A DNA stretch of 64,000 bases, from NCBI RefSeq assembly GCF_020520425.1, contig NC_079492.1:36769542-36833541 (forward strand), given 5' to 3'. The stretch comes from Spinacia oleracea (lineage: Eukaryota; Streptophyta; Magnoliopsida; Caryophyllales; Amaranthaceae). This document shows, in pieces, positions 1 through 11,500 of the stretch (position 1 is its first letter; each line of letters starts with the position of its first letter). The notes under the pieces are model-generated. The model was not told the origin of the DNA, did not search any database, and saw only the letters and a list, made by a program, of their open reading frames with translations. The translations under genes were made by a program, and so were the position numbers.

Positions 1-468
1 CTCGTCATTTTATCCGCACACAACGGAAAAATAACGAACACTTGGGGGGTACAGTACGTATCCAAATAGGTTTACCAACAAATTGGTCGAATTTTACGCA
101 ACCTATGGAAAACGGCAGATGAAAATAATGGCAAATACTTCACTCATTTGACCGATTAAGTAATATGTTTCCACTTCGGGACATATCTACCGAAATCCGG
201 CATACTAGAACTTATGCTAAAGCTAAGAACTACGCGCGACCTGATTCTGACAAGATACGTAGGCAATCCTTACCAAGGATTCGGTCCAAATAATAATAAA
301 AAATTATATTCTTTGTGTAAAAAAGTGTTAGACATATAAACAAAATTGAATGGAAACTAAAAATACGCCTTTATTAAAATATAATAAGAAGGAAAACAAA
401 GTGCTAGGAATAAAAACAAACACAACTGAAATAAATAGAGGGCACCTACACCCTAGCAAAGAACTACA

Positions 469-2277
469 CTACTCTAGTTCTTCCGGATCATCAAATAAAG
501 TCTTGAAGAGAGCAATGTTCACAGGATCCACCCCCATAGTCTTCTGCGCTGCCCCAATATCAATTTCCATAAGAACTGGCTCCTGGACACTAACTTCCAA
601 AGATGCCAAAGCTTTAGAAACATTCTCAGTTATAGCCCGCTCAGCCTCAAGGGCACAAACAGTGGTGGGAGAAGGATTACTATCATCAACTGGACTAGCC
701 ACTGTTTCTACAGGCGGCTGAGCCTTCCTAACCCATACATTGTTCCGGCGACGATCTACGCGAGAGCTTGCATTTCTTTTAACAACAGCAGGCCCCTTCA
801 TGTTAGGCATCTTTTTAGGCCTGACACTGGAACGGGGAAGAACTTCCTTTCGCTTTCGATCAGGACGAGCTTTCACAGTCTTAAAACTATAGGTACGAGG
901 TCTGGCGGAATCAGGACCCTCATACTTAACACGAATACGAGGTATCAAAAGCTCAGCCGGCTCCCCATTACGAGCCTCGGTCCTCACATCCTTGTCATCG
1001 GAACTCATCCACAACTTATAGTTTTCAGAAAGACCCACAAACCCATTTGTAGCTACAGCCCAACGCGGGAGACCATCATAATACCTAGCCCACGCTAAGA
1101 CCCGTGTTTGTGCAAAGGTCGCTACCTTAGGTGGTACCGTATCAGAAAAGGGGATAGTCTGCCTTAAACCATATTGACGCATGACTCGGTAGGGGAAAAT
1201 ATAAATGGGACAAGATAGCCCCAACAAAGATATACAAACCGATACATCAAACCCCCCTGTCATAGTAGTCAAACCCCACCATGGTACCACCCACTTAATA
1301 GAACAAATGCCATAAGTAAAAAAGGAGGTCCATTCGGCCTCGTCCTGGCCTTGGTGCAAGTATTTTCGGTTACCCAAAGCTATAGGGCGATAATGTTTAG
1401 GATCGGCAGGAGCTTCCAAAAGTCTAAGCCGTTCCGCAAGCCAAATCTGCAAAAACAGGTACGATCGAATCAAAAGAATGAAAAGAAAGAAAAAAGGTTC
1501 CTGGGGCGCAGTTTCAACGCCCAGGACCAGGCGCCGAATATTCCAGCGCCCAGCCCTGGGCGCTGAAACTCAGCCCCAGGCGAAAATAAATATATAAAAG
1601 TGGCGTATGTGTGCGCAAAGAAAAAAATAGATTACCTGCAGTAATAGGGGGCTTCCCTTAAAAATTTCGGATTTAGCATCCTTCTTCAGCTCATCCGCAC
1701 TCAGCAAAGTCTCAGCAACAACCAACGGCATAATAGAATAGCAACTTTCCATCTGGCTAATCAAGGGGATCAGCCTTATGTCACCGAACTCACCATTATT
1801 ATTCGACAGCAAATAATAATTCAACAAGCAAAATACAAGGGCTCGAATGTTCAATTTTTGTTCGATCATATTCTTACTAGGCCTAAAATGATGTTTTACC
1901 AGTTTTGCCAAGTTAACCTTATCGTCTACAACAAGTTCAGCAAACATGTTATCATCTAGCCCTAGGAAAGCCCTTATAGTTGTTTTACCCTCTTCAATAG
2001 TGCCAGGGGTAACAGGAGTAGCATTAGTAGGATAACCAAGGATTGCAGCAAATTCATCAGGCAAAGGACATATTTCATTGCCCCGAAAGAAAAAAACATG
2101 ATGATCGGAGTCCCAAAAGTTTAGGGCAGCATGCAGAAAATTATAATCAATATTAATTTGTTGTAAGCCTAAAAGTGCCTCTAAGTGGTATTCTTTTAAC
2201 AAAGCTTTTTCTGTGGGAGTTAGGGCTCGTAGCCAACGTCTAACAGTCCGTTGGAGTGAGAAAGTAGGGATCGACAT
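469..2277 (-). CDS. Antisense two-exon gene of a Tat-like element, DUF7745-like protein
   Basis: Two open frames on the minus strand join in phase: exon 1 runs 2277 down to 1636 (214 codons, ending CTG CAG) and exon 2 runs 1446 down to 469. The 189-base intron (1635-1447) has donor CAG|GTAATC and acceptor TTTTTGCAG|ATTTGG. The spliced product would be about 539 residues. The N-terminal part has a tryptophan-rich pattern (FWDSDHHVFFF, CPLPDEFAAILGYP) and the splice rebuilds a LLLQ-IWLAERLRLLE stretch. These resemble the plant-specific DUF7745 family found in Amaranthaceae retroelements and related to plant mobile domain proteins (recognised from memory, not by search). The C-terminal 150 residues are basic (RPDRKRKEV, RRRNNVWVRK) and then acidic at the end (DDPEELE). 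The frame is open across both exons, unlike every pol gene in this window. Function is unknown; the gene is part of the element, not a host gene. Confidence 0.68.
1447..1635 (-). other. Intron of the antisense gene
   Basis: GT-AG intron between the two antisense exons. It contains one copy of the palindromic GC-rich module (1511-1569) also present upstream of the antisense start and in the LTR. Reading through the intron instead gives a short hydrophobic tail and a stop at 1570, so splicing is needed for the long product. Confidence 0.62.
1511..1569. repeat. Palindromic GC-rich module, copy 1 (in the antisense intron)
   Basis: Shape: TTTCAACGCCCAGG, then AGGCGCCGAA, then CAGCGCCCAG, then CTGGGCGCTGAAA. 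The whole unit is an imperfect inverted repeat, so its orientation cannot be assigned. Copies 2 and 3 are at 2451-2509 and 4563-4620. Confidence 0.75.
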
Positions 2278-2360
2278 GGCAAAAGCAGTAAATAATTAGA
2301 GCACAGCAAAAAAGAGAGAAAGAATTTGAGAGTGGTGGAAAATAAGGACGTACCTAGCCC

Positions 2361-2370
2361 CTATATATAG
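2361..2370 (-). promoter_or_regulatory. TATA box of the antisense gene
   Basis: CTATATATAG read on the minus strand, about 84 bases before the ATG at 2277 and followed by GGGGCTAGGT. The LTR promoter on the other strand reads CTATAAATAGG followed by CCCCTAG. A pyrimidine-rich leader lies between the box and the ATG. Inferred from sequence only. Confidence 0.55.
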
Positions 2371-2450
2371 TTGAACGCACCCAATAAACATCCTGATCCC
2401 ATTCGGAAACGTGTTTAGAAATCCGAAAATCAAATATTACCAGGAAAGAA

Positions 2451-2509
2451 CTTTCACCGCCCACCTCTGGGCGCCGAAATTTTTAACGCCTGAGCTTGGG
2501 CGCTGAAAA
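2451..2509. repeat. Palindromic GC-rich module, copy 2 (upstream of the antisense TATA box)
   Basis: Same colinear layout as the LTR copy: CTTTCACCGCCCA, GGGCGCCGAAAT, AACGCCTGAGC, TTGGGCGCTGAAAA. It sits about 80-140 bases upstream of the antisense TATA box, comparable to the LTR copy, which sits about 75-135 bases upstream of the LTR TATA box. Confidence 0.75.
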
Positions 2510-3194
2510 TGCAGCCCAAGGCCCAGATTTCACAAAAACACGGAATAGGAAAGAACTTAAGACCGTGTTGCTAAAACACGAGGCCCTATTACAAGTAAGA
2601 TCAAGCCCAAAGCACCTTTAGCTCCCAAATAAGCAAAAAATAATAATAACATTGAAACTTGGTCGAAACTTAGACTCATCTCTGAAAACGCTCATGTACA
2701 CTTTTCAAAAAAAGCAAGTTAAATATCATGGTCATTCTTCGAAACACCAAAAATATGTGTCGTCAAGTCATTGGTTTTCCAAATAGAAAATGTCTGTCTG
2801 TCAAAGGGATAATCCGGGCCAAGCCAAAACCGGATGTCGCCTGAAAGCTAAAGTCGCACTCCACGGCTTCACTAAAATAGCACACTACTATAGGAGGTCG
2901 CTCGCACATACGAGCGTGATCCCAAACATGATTACAAGACGCGAAAAACAACCGACGAGCCCTAACACTTGGGGGCTCGCGAAAAGTGGACTCCAACAAA
3001 GAGCGTGCAATCAAAATCACATTCCCAGACTGCGCCACGCACCATATCATGTTTGGATATCTCAAAAAATATATTGTTAAATATACACAGTGTGGACCCA
3101 CTTATAGGACACATCTAATCAGGAAATATTACGACCCACCAACAGGTTGTAATCACCAAAGGCTCTTCTACATAGGCAAAATAAGAAATTCAAA
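2510..3194. other. Non-coding 3' region of the Tat-like element
   Basis: Short frames here (around 2763-3267) overlap on both strands and show no domain or codon signal. I read this stretch as untranslated retroelement DNA. Confidence 0.5.
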
Positions 3195-3600
3195 ATGGGC
3201 TCGCCCACCCTCAGCGGGCGGGGTCTGCGTCACTAGCCGCGCAGGTCCTCAGTTTTTCGAAGAATAAAAGTCTTCAAATTTAAAATAGGCTCGCCATCTT
3301 CAGCCGGCGGGGTCTACGGTGCAAACCACATAGGTCCTTATTTTCAAAAAAAAAAAAAATTCAAACAGATTCGTCCACTTCTATCGGACGGGGCGTCCAC
3401 CCTCAGCGGACAGGTTCGCCATCTTCAGCCGGCGGGGTCTACGTCACAAACCGCGTAGGTCCTCATTTTCAAAAACATCAAACAGATTCGTCAACTTCTA
3501 TCGGACGGGGGGTCCACCCTCAGCGGACAGGCTCGCCCACCTTCAGCGGGCGGGGTCTGCCTCACTAACAGCGCAGGTCCTTAGTCGCTGCAGCGATAAC
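3195..3600. repeat. Degenerate GC-rich tandem repeats in the element's 3' region
   Basis: Units built on GGCTCGCCCACC-TCAGCGGGCGGGGTCTGCG and CGCGCAGGTCCTCAGTTTT recur at about 3197, 3288, 3414 and 3531. Two are separated by a second motif, GATTCGTCCACTTCTATCGGACGGGG (3369 and 3485), so the array alternates two unit types of roughly 45 and 70-90 bases. Each unit contains a small hairpin-like core (CCGCTGA / TCAGCGG). Confidence 0.7.
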
Positions 3601-4084
3601 TTTTATTGGTTTTCCCTTTTTCCAAAAATTAAAGGATTGGTTTTTCGTTTTTCCAAAAAAGAGCGATGTGTTGGATTTTCCTTAGTTTTACGTCCTATAA
3701 AAACAAGGGGGTTTTCTCGTTTAGCTAGCCCTGAAAATGAGAATCTTTAAAAATGTTTTACCTCGTGATTGGGCTTGGCCAGGCCCAATTACACTTTACA
3801 GCTTTAATTTCGAAAACATCTGTAGTTACTCCCAATGACAAAGTGAGGGAGTTTCTACGCATCTTTAGATCCTTCCAATGACAAAGTGAGGAAGTTTCTA
3901 TACTATCAGTTGACAAATCCCAATGACACGTGAGGGATATGTCGACACTTCAAGTGATGACCCTTAAGTCAAATGTTATCACTCGGGGGCTCGTGAGACC
4001 CTCGCAAAACAGGTCACATACACCATGGCTTGTGTGACGCACTCCATCTAATACTTTGACCAGCGTCTTACTCCAAGACTCAGT
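3601..4084. other. Remaining 3' untranslated region before the polypurine tract
   Basis: No coding signal. Contains three spaced repeats of the phrase CCAATGACAAAGTGAGG or close variants (about 3832, 3876, 3923), each followed by a thymine-rich step. Confidence 0.5.
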
Positions 4085-4100
4085 CAAAGTGGGGGCTAAC
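4085..4100 (+). promoter_or_regulatory. Polypurine tract
   Basis: CAAAGTGGGGGCTAAC ends exactly at the TG that opens the LTR. This is where plus-strand priming is expected in reverse transcription, and it fixes the element's sense as +. Confidence 0.75.
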
Positions 4101-4562
4101 TGTAGACACCTACTTTTGTCCCCATTCCCGCAAGGGAAAGGTTCGATGATGAAAGCATAAAAACTCCACTTGACAACGCATCTCCTATAAAATAAACGAA
4201 TCTCGATTCCCTATTTCATTTCACCCGAAACCTGCTATTTATGGAAACCTGCTAAAAATAGTAACTGCCGTAAAAGGTAGCGTCTAAAAGTGGCAAATCA
4301 TAAAAGATAGAAACCTGTCAGAATTAGGTGTTGCACTCCAACATAAATCCTAAATGAGATAGAAAACCGCGAGAATCCTATTCCTAATAGGATTCGGAAA
4401 TAAGAGTTACGTATTAATCAAAATCCTAACGAGCCTAGAGTTCGTAACGGGCCCAGACGCATTCCGTCATGAAATTGATACGCGCTAAAAGACTTGAATT
4501 AATCGCAAACTCTACGGATTTTAGGAATCCGAATCTGACTAAACAAAACTGCCCAGACCCTA

Positions 4563-4620
4563 TTTTCAACGCCTGGCTCTAGGCGCCGAAATCTTCGACG
4601 CCCAGGCCTGGGCGCTGAAA
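4563..4620. repeat. Palindromic GC-rich module, copy 3 (in LTR U3)
   Basis: TTTTCAACGCCTGG, AGGCGCCGAAAT, GACGCCCAGGCC, TGGGCGCTGAAA. It is placed about 75 bases before the LTR TATA box and is the LTR counterpart of copies 1 and 2. Confidence 0.75.
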
Positions 4621-4695
4621 GTACCTGGGTACGTGTTTTTTCCTAACTCTTTGCGGATTAGAACTCTGCAATTCTATCTTTCCACGAACTCTTCC

Positions 4696-4705
4696 CTATA
4701 AATAG
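4696..4705 (+). promoter_or_regulatory. LTR TATA box
   Basis: CTATAAATAG followed by GCCCCTAG; transcription would start near 4730. Promoter placement is inferred from spacing. Confidence 0.6.
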
Positions 4706-5562
4706 GCCCCTAGTTTCGACGTGAAACAACACACAACAACACATAATATATTCTAAGTATTGACTCTAAACCCCTTAGCCTAAGCCTCTCGCTGCGAAAC
4801 TGTTCACGCGTTCTGTCGCAATCGATCCATAAATCGAACAGAACGTATCCTGTCCCATAATCGAGATTCGTTAAATAAAAAGGAGAAATAGCAAAGTCAA
4901 AGTGGTTAGTTTTCTGAGAACCGTGACGCACCTCTCAAGGGTGCGTCGTGATGTGTCCCTTTTCGATGATTTAACTGCTTTCCTCGCCCTTTTTATGAAC
5001 TGTTAAACTAACCTAATATGATTGTTCTATCACGCCTAACATATAATATTTTTGGGAAATCGAATTATCATGCTAGGTCCCTTAATGTTATTTAAATCAG
5101 ATAATTACGGTCGAATTAGTATTATATGTTGCATATTGCTAAAATCAACTCAGATTAGTTTAATAGTTAACGCATGTCCCTTCAATTATTTATGCTGAGC
5201 TAGTAAGGATATCCTGCCTCTGGAGTTATCGACGAGCGAATTACTCCTCTCGGTAGTTACAGTCCCCCGAACCCTCAATCTCTACCTTGCGGGTGTATAT
5301 TGAGAGATCCCCACACCAGGGATCACAAGGGAACCTACGGCCGTCGTGGTCAAACATAATTGCACTCCCTTTATGTCACGATAACCGGGTTTTGTCAGTT
5401 TTTCTCATTGTCGTTAAAAACTGAATGGCGACTCCGATATTACTAGTCAATTGGGTGTATACTCACAGGAAATCCAATTACACTTGATTGAATAAAAAGA
5501 ATCGTCACACCCACGAGGGACAAGGTCACGCATTAGCCTCGCGCTTTTTCGACCCCCTCACA

Positions 5563-6613
5563 TTGACCAACAGATTATTAATCCCTTTCAGAGAATGAGA
5601 TGTATTCTTCTAAGTTCTGACCCTGCTAATGTGGAGTATCTACTAACTACCAACTTTGACAACTATGGAAAGTTTGGCGCATTAATATGAGTAAAGAGAC
5701 AATAGGGATATTTGCAAGTTTAAGTTTAAACATTTGAGAAGTAAGAAGTAAATATTTCCGTATCATATCATAGTTGTACCAACGTTCCAAGCATACGCAT
5801 TATACAACCAATCATACTACTCGGTACCCTCCTACATTGACTCCTCAAAACGCGCCGAGCCAACGATGCAATTATGTCAATTATAACAAATATATTCTGA
5901 ATAAGAGAAAAGTAGATCAATGGCACAAAATTCCAATCACCCTGCAAAACTATTGTTTCTGAATCATAAATGATGCTTACCTACATAGTATGCTTTGTTT
6001 GGAAGAAAATAAAATCATACAAATAACAATCAAGACTAATTCAACAAAATCATAGAAATAAAAACACAAACCCTAATTCAAGCAAATAACAAATGAAAAA
6101 TAAATCTAAACACTCCCACAACTATAATTCAAAACCTAATTTTAGCAAAAACAACCCTGATAATCGATATCATAATATCTCAGTTGGCCAAAATTTAGCA
6201 AGAACGATGATGGAAGAATTAAAGTGAGAAGGGGCGAAGACACGAAATTCAAAAAATGCGAGAAATCGAAAGAACAAAAAACAGAAACAATAACGAAAAA
6301 ATCAACACATACCTTGCTAATTGAAGGTGAATTCGCAAAGAAGAGGAAGATATTTGCAAGAAACAAAGATGTTGAAGAAGAAGAAAGAGAGGATTTGCAG
6401 GAAGAGAGAGAGAGAGAGAACGGGAGAAAGAGAGAGAAAGAAAATCTGAAAATTGGGTTGACGGGTGGTCATTCACCGATTAAAATTACCAAATTAACCT
6501 TATTTTTTGATTTGGTCGGGCGATATAAGGGTCGTTGGATTGAATTGATCGAGGGTTGAGATTAGTTCTCAGTTCTCATCATATCTTAAGGGGTGGTTCT
6601 CACCAGATCCCGA
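5563..6613. other. Non-coding AT-rich stretch
   Basis: No gene recognised. Small overlapping frames at 5774-5962 and 6142-6559 lie in low-complexity DNA (AGAGAGAG, GAAGAAGAA). The end (6560-6613), with TTAGTTCTCAGTTCTCATCA and GGTGGTTCTCACC, resembles the edge of a common plant DNA-transposon remnant, but I see no paired terminus. Confidence 0.5.
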
Positions 6614-6722
6614 TTCTATATATATATATAGAGAGAGAGAATAATAATTATTATTAATTATTAATTATTATTAATTATTATTAATAATAATTAATTATTA
6701 TTAATTATTAATTATTAATTAT
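6614..6722. repeat. TA/GA microsatellite and ATTAATTATT low-complexity tract
   Basis: (TA)n then (GA)n at 6614-6641, followed by irregular ATTAATTATT repeats to about 6722. Confidence 0.85.
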
Positions 6723-6779
6723 TTGAAAATACATAGTAAGACGAATTTAACAAAATCACACATGAATACTGGTAAACAC

Positions 6780-7360
6780 TAGCATAGCCGCTCCTCTTCT
6801 TTTTTTTTCTCTTTTCTCTCTTCCTCCTTCAAAACCCTAATTTTTCTAGGGGCTACCACCAACCATTAGGTTGATGGTAAGCCCCTCTTTTCTTGTTTTT
6901 TCTAGCTTTTGATTTCATGTTCGGAATAAAAACTCCATTCTCTCTCTATTGAAGATTCTTTTTACCCATATTGGGTTATCTCTACCCATTTATTGGATTT
7001 TATATCTCTCCTTGTGAGAGTTTGAGGCTATGATTTTAATTTCGAAGGAAAAGTTGATTTATTGATGAAGATTTGTGCGGAGTTACAACGAATGTCAGTC
7101 CTACGTCTACAATCAATTGAGTCGAGTTTAATTCAATTTCAAAGCTACAACAGATCGAAAGACCCCGTCGTAGAAGGTTGTATCAAACAGCGGTGTGAAC
7201 GAGGGTATTTATCATTGTCAGATCTCATCTACAACGATCGTGGTTTTGCCGGATTAGAATTTCGTTTGATCCAAATTGTTTTGTATTTGGTAATTTTGAT
7301 TTTTATTGTAGATGCCGTGTGACTTTTTATTAATGAACTAATTTTACCTTTCCAAAAAGA
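6780..7360 (+). repeat. Dispersed repeat, possibly LINE- or SINE-derived, copy 1
   Basis: Opens with GCATAGCCGCTCCTCTTCT and a pyrimidine tract, then AACCCTAATTTTTCTAGGG, and ends GTGTGACTTTTTATTAATGAA and an A-rich tail. The opening matches, on the opposite strand, the DNA at 38760-38925. The part at 7062-7322 matches the reverse strand of 15779-16087 and 36938-37246. The 86-codon frame here shares a peptide pattern with those copies (RMS-LRLQS, YNRS-DP, GC--QR--RGY, a closing VDxV). The family is not identified. A pyrimidine-rich start and A-rich end suggest a retroposon. Confidence 0.45.
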
Positions 7361-7543
7361 AAACAAAATTACACATGATAATAGTTTGATGTTTATAATA
7401 GTTGAAATTTATAGAAAGTTTTCATACTTTAAATACAAGTTATAAATGTAAAGAATTTTTAGGAAAATCGTAGTCGATAATATTTTAAAATACAGAGACG
7501 CATGAAGTACACATGCACTTGTTCGTGCTCTTGTGGTTATCTG

Positions 7544-7936
7544 TAGACCTGGTTATTGGACAGGGTAGTCCAATGGATATAGGGTTAGGGTCAAGTTAAT
7601 AGGGTTTTTATTGGGCAGGGCTCTTATTGGACAGGGCCTTTATTGGACAGGGTCATTATAGGGTCAAACTTATACTACAATTATTTTGAAAATTAAAATA
7701 GTAATGATATAAAAAATTACGTGTATAGCTTCGTATTTACTTGTACTTGCACATGGCTCTTTTGTTTTTCATTTTTCATTGCTCGTTTATTAACCCGCCC
7801 ACTAATGACCCGCTATTGACCCGCGACCCGCTTTTGACCCGCCCCATTATCAACCCGCTAAAAATGACCCTTTCAATACCCGACCCTCTTTTGACCCGCA
7901 CCGACCCTGACCCGCCCCGCCCGATAACCAGGTCTA
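7544..7936. mobile_element. Non-autonomous hAT-like MITE
   Basis: Terminal inverted repeat TAGACCTGGTTAT / ATAACCAGGTCTA, flanked by a perfect 8-base duplication GTTATCTG (7536-7543 and 7937-7944). Eight-base duplications are typical of hAT transposons. The interior carries runs of GGACAGGG on the left and GACCCGC on the right, giving an extended fold-back. No transposase frame is present. Confidence 0.88.
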
Positions 7937-8510
7937 GTTATCTGGCGACGATGTGGTAAGGTTTTTTTTTTTTTTTTTACACGAGCAATGTGGCAAGGTT
8001 GTACTGGTGTAGAAATAATATGTTTACTTTCAGCAAGACTTTGAGATTAAAAATAAAAATAAAAAAAACATAAATAAATAAATAAATGTCACGCATAAAA
8101 GATCCTAGAACTTGATCTTTTATCAAAGATCGAGCAAGGCCTACACTCTACAGTAATACAGTATGTTACGCATAATTTGGTTTGGAAAAATGTAACGCAT
8201 AAATTGTGGGCATATTTAGGGATAGGCAAACAAGATCCTTCGTGGAACTGAAAGCTAACCATTTCAAATATTGACATAACGTGATTATTGCACAAAAAAA
8301 ATAGCGATCTCATTTTTTATAAGGTACTTCTGTCAAAAAAGATTTGATCTATACAAAAATATCATTTTTAATGTACATGAATATTTATGATCTCTTTCAA
8401 CCTTATTTCGTTCAAAAGAAAAATCCAATCAAATACTCAAGTTCAACTGAAATATGGCATTCTTTACGGAGGATAATATAAACTAGTGGATTATATTTAC
8501 ACTAATATAA

Positions 8511-11500
8511 ACCTGGTCCATGCTAACTTAGCGTGGACCAGGGCAACAGAGTAAATTTTTGGGTAACATATGTAACTGACACGTGACAGTTATTTTGTAA
8601 TTTTAAATAGTAACTATATGCGTATTACAGTAACTATGTGTTTTAAAGAGTTACTATGTGTTTTGAATAGTTTTAATGCGATTTGTGTCTAGCCCACTTT
8701 ATATACGTTTTAAACTTTTTTATTTTTCAAAATTTCAGATCTACATTCTGTTCATTCTCTTTCATTTTCTCTCTCTTCATTTTCTCTCTATGCTTTTCAA
8801 AATTTAGCCCAAATTTCTAGGTTTTGTTCTATTTTTTTCGTAATTATCTTATAATTCTTATGATTCGATCTATTTGATGAGGAAAAATTGGAGGAAGTAG
8901 TAGATCAAGAAGGAGGTTCGTCGTTGCCAAAATCGAATCGAAGAATTTGCGCTCGCCTACAAATCTTCGCAAGAATTTTTAGAGATCACATCTAGGTTTG
9001 TTGTTTTTTAAAGAATTTTAAGTCTATTTTTATTTATAATTGAAAATATTGTTTTGAAGAAATTAATGTTTGTGTTTTACCGAAGTATCGTTTTCACTTC
9101 GAGAATTCGATCAGTTACTTCACGATTTTAAATAGTAACTATATGAGTAATACAGTAACTATATGGTGTAAAGAGGTACTATGTAATTTTAATGGTTACT
9201 ATATGTGTACAATAGTTACTATATTATTTTAATGTTTACTATATGTGTACAACAGTTACTATATGTGTACAATAGTTATTATTTTGTTGAGTGATTCGAA
9301 ATGTTTGTTGTTTTGTTGAAATTAGGGTTAGTGTTTCACATAGTTAGTATATAAATAATATAGTCACCTTTAATTTATGTTGCGAATTAGTGTTTTTAAT
9401 AGTCACTGGAATGTTCGTTATGTTTATGTTAGTAGTAGTTTTTAGAGTAACTATACTTTTTTTAAAAGTTACTATAACTTTAAAACAGTAACTATGTGTT
9501 TAAAATAGTCACTATATTTTTTAGAAAATTATTATAAGTTTAAAACAGTAACTATGTGTTTAAGATAGTTATTATGTTATGAACAGTTTATAGTGACTTT
9601 TTGATAAATAATAGTTACTATACGATTACATTATGTACTATGTTATTTAGAGTATGTATTTGTCCGCTTCTTAGATAGTGACTATATGATTATAATGGTT
9701 ACTATATGTGTTCAATAGTTACTATATTTTAGTAATAGTCACTATATGTTTTATATAGTTACTATATGGTTTATATAGTTACTATATGGTTTATATAGTT
9801 ACTATATATTTGATATTTGTATAAGAAAATAATACGAAGTATCAATCACATGTTATTCCAGGTCCTAAAGTTGCATTATCTAGTGACGAATCTCCAAAAA
9901 TACTTTACAATATCATTTGTATAAGAAGAAATAATGCCTTAAATTTAGAAAAAAGAGACAAAGGCTGTGAACTTTAAGAATTGATGCAGCAAAGCACAAG
10001 AGGTAGAAATAGTGTTTGTTGTTTGGGTGAAATTAGGGTTAGTGTTTCATATAGTTAGTATATAAATGATATAGTTACCTTTAATTTATGTTGCGAAATA
10101 ATATTTTTAATAGTCATTGGAATATTCATTGTGTTTATGTTAGTAGTAGTTTTTAGAGTAACTATATTTTTTAAAAAGTTACTATTACTTTAAAACAGTA
10201 ACTATGTGTTTAAAATAGTTACTATATTTTTTAGAAAGTTATTATAAATTTTAAACAATAACTATGTGTTTAAGATAGTTACTATGTTAAGAACAGTTTA
10301 TAGTAACTTTTTGATAAATAATAGTTACTATACGATTACATTATGTAATATGTTATTTCGAGTATAAGATAGTGACTATATGATTATAATGGTTACTATA
10401 TTTGTACAATAGTTACTATATTATAATAATAGTCACTATGTGTTAAGCTAGTTGTTGTGTGATTATAATGGTTACTATATGTGTACAATAGTTACTATAT
10501 TATTATATTAGTTACTATATGTTTGAAATAGGTACTATGTTTATTTTATCATGATGTGTTACCATATGTTTATTTTCTTCAATAGTTACTATATTATTTA
10601 TATAGTTACTATATTATTTATATAGTTACTATATGTTTGAAATAGATATTATGTTTATTTATCATGACTTGTTACCATATGTTTATTTTCTTTAATAGTT
10701 ACTGTACGTTTTATATAGTTACTATATTTTAGAAATAGGTACTATGTTAGTTTATTATGTTATGTGCATGTTTTTATGTTATTCTATATTTTTAATGATA
10801 TAGTTACTGTATTATGGATAGAGTTACTATATTACTTTCACATCAACTATGTCTGCAACTCTGTGATTAAATGACCATCAATAATATTTATAGGTATTAT
10901 ATCTTGTATTATAGTAATTATATGTTTGGTGTAGTTTTTTATGTATATTATAATGTTCTTTTCATGTTCTTTGTTGTCTTCTATGTTATTAGTAATAAGA
11001 GTTACTATGTTATGATCACAACAACTATATGATCATAACAATAACTATATCTACAACCTTACTCGTATATGACTATCATTAATATTAAGAGTTACTATAT
11101 CATGTATATATAATAGTAACTATATATTTTTAATAGTTATTATCTTATCATTATGTTTTTTTATGATCTTTCTTTGTACTCCATGTTATTATTAATAAAA
11201 GTGACTATATTATTTTGACAGTAACTATATGACTATAACAATAACAATAACTATATATGCAATTCTGCAAGTATTTTACCATCGTTAATTGTAAGAGTTA
11301 CTATATGATGCATAATAGAAACTACACGTTTTACATAGTTACTATGTTATTTTTTTATATTTAAATGTTAAATTATTAACTTAGTTTAAATATTATTGAT
11401 TCAGAAATACAAAGATGATGCACCCAGAATTGAAATCGTGCAAAGAATAAATTCTGCAAGGAAAACAAAAGCAGGAGGAGAAGAAGAAAATCCCGACAAC

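Larger units (their letters stand above)
1..5562 (+). mobile_element. 3' part of a Ty3/gypsy LTR retrotransposon, Tat-like lineage
   Basis: The sense strand is + because a polypurine tract (4085-4100, AAAGTGGGGGC) directly precedes a 1.46 kb LTR that opens TGTAGACACC and closes CTCACA. Gag-pol would lie left of the window and is not seen. Between the window start and the LTR are, in order, an antisense two-exon gene, a GC-rich tandem repeat region and the polypurine tract. An extra antisense gene before the 3' LTR and a repeat-rich 3' region are known traits of the Tat group (Ogre, Grande, Retand). That is the basis of the lineage call, since no pol sequence is present to confirm it. Bases 1-468 hold no coding signal that I can recognise. 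Confidence 0.72.
4101..5562 (+). repeat. 3' LTR of the Tat-like element
   Basis: Runs from TGTAGACACC to CCCTCACA (1,462 bases) with a short TGT...ACA inverted end. It holds a TATA box (4696-4705, CTATAAATAG), the GC-rich module copy 3 (4563-4620), and a downstream segment from about 4730 likely to be R/U5. The first bases after it are TTGAC. The matching left duplication lies outside the window, so the right edge is set from the inverted end and not from a target duplication. Confidence 0.75.

Noticed and set aside
2763..3267. Three overlapping frames near 3 kb
   Set aside because: Both strands open over the same bases in retroelement 3' DNA, running into the tandem repeats; no domain pattern.
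6142..6559. Small charged protein with KREKE-like stretches
   Set aside because: Frame lies in GA-rich low-complexity DNA, has an opposite-strand partner of equal length, and has no start context or neighbours to support it.
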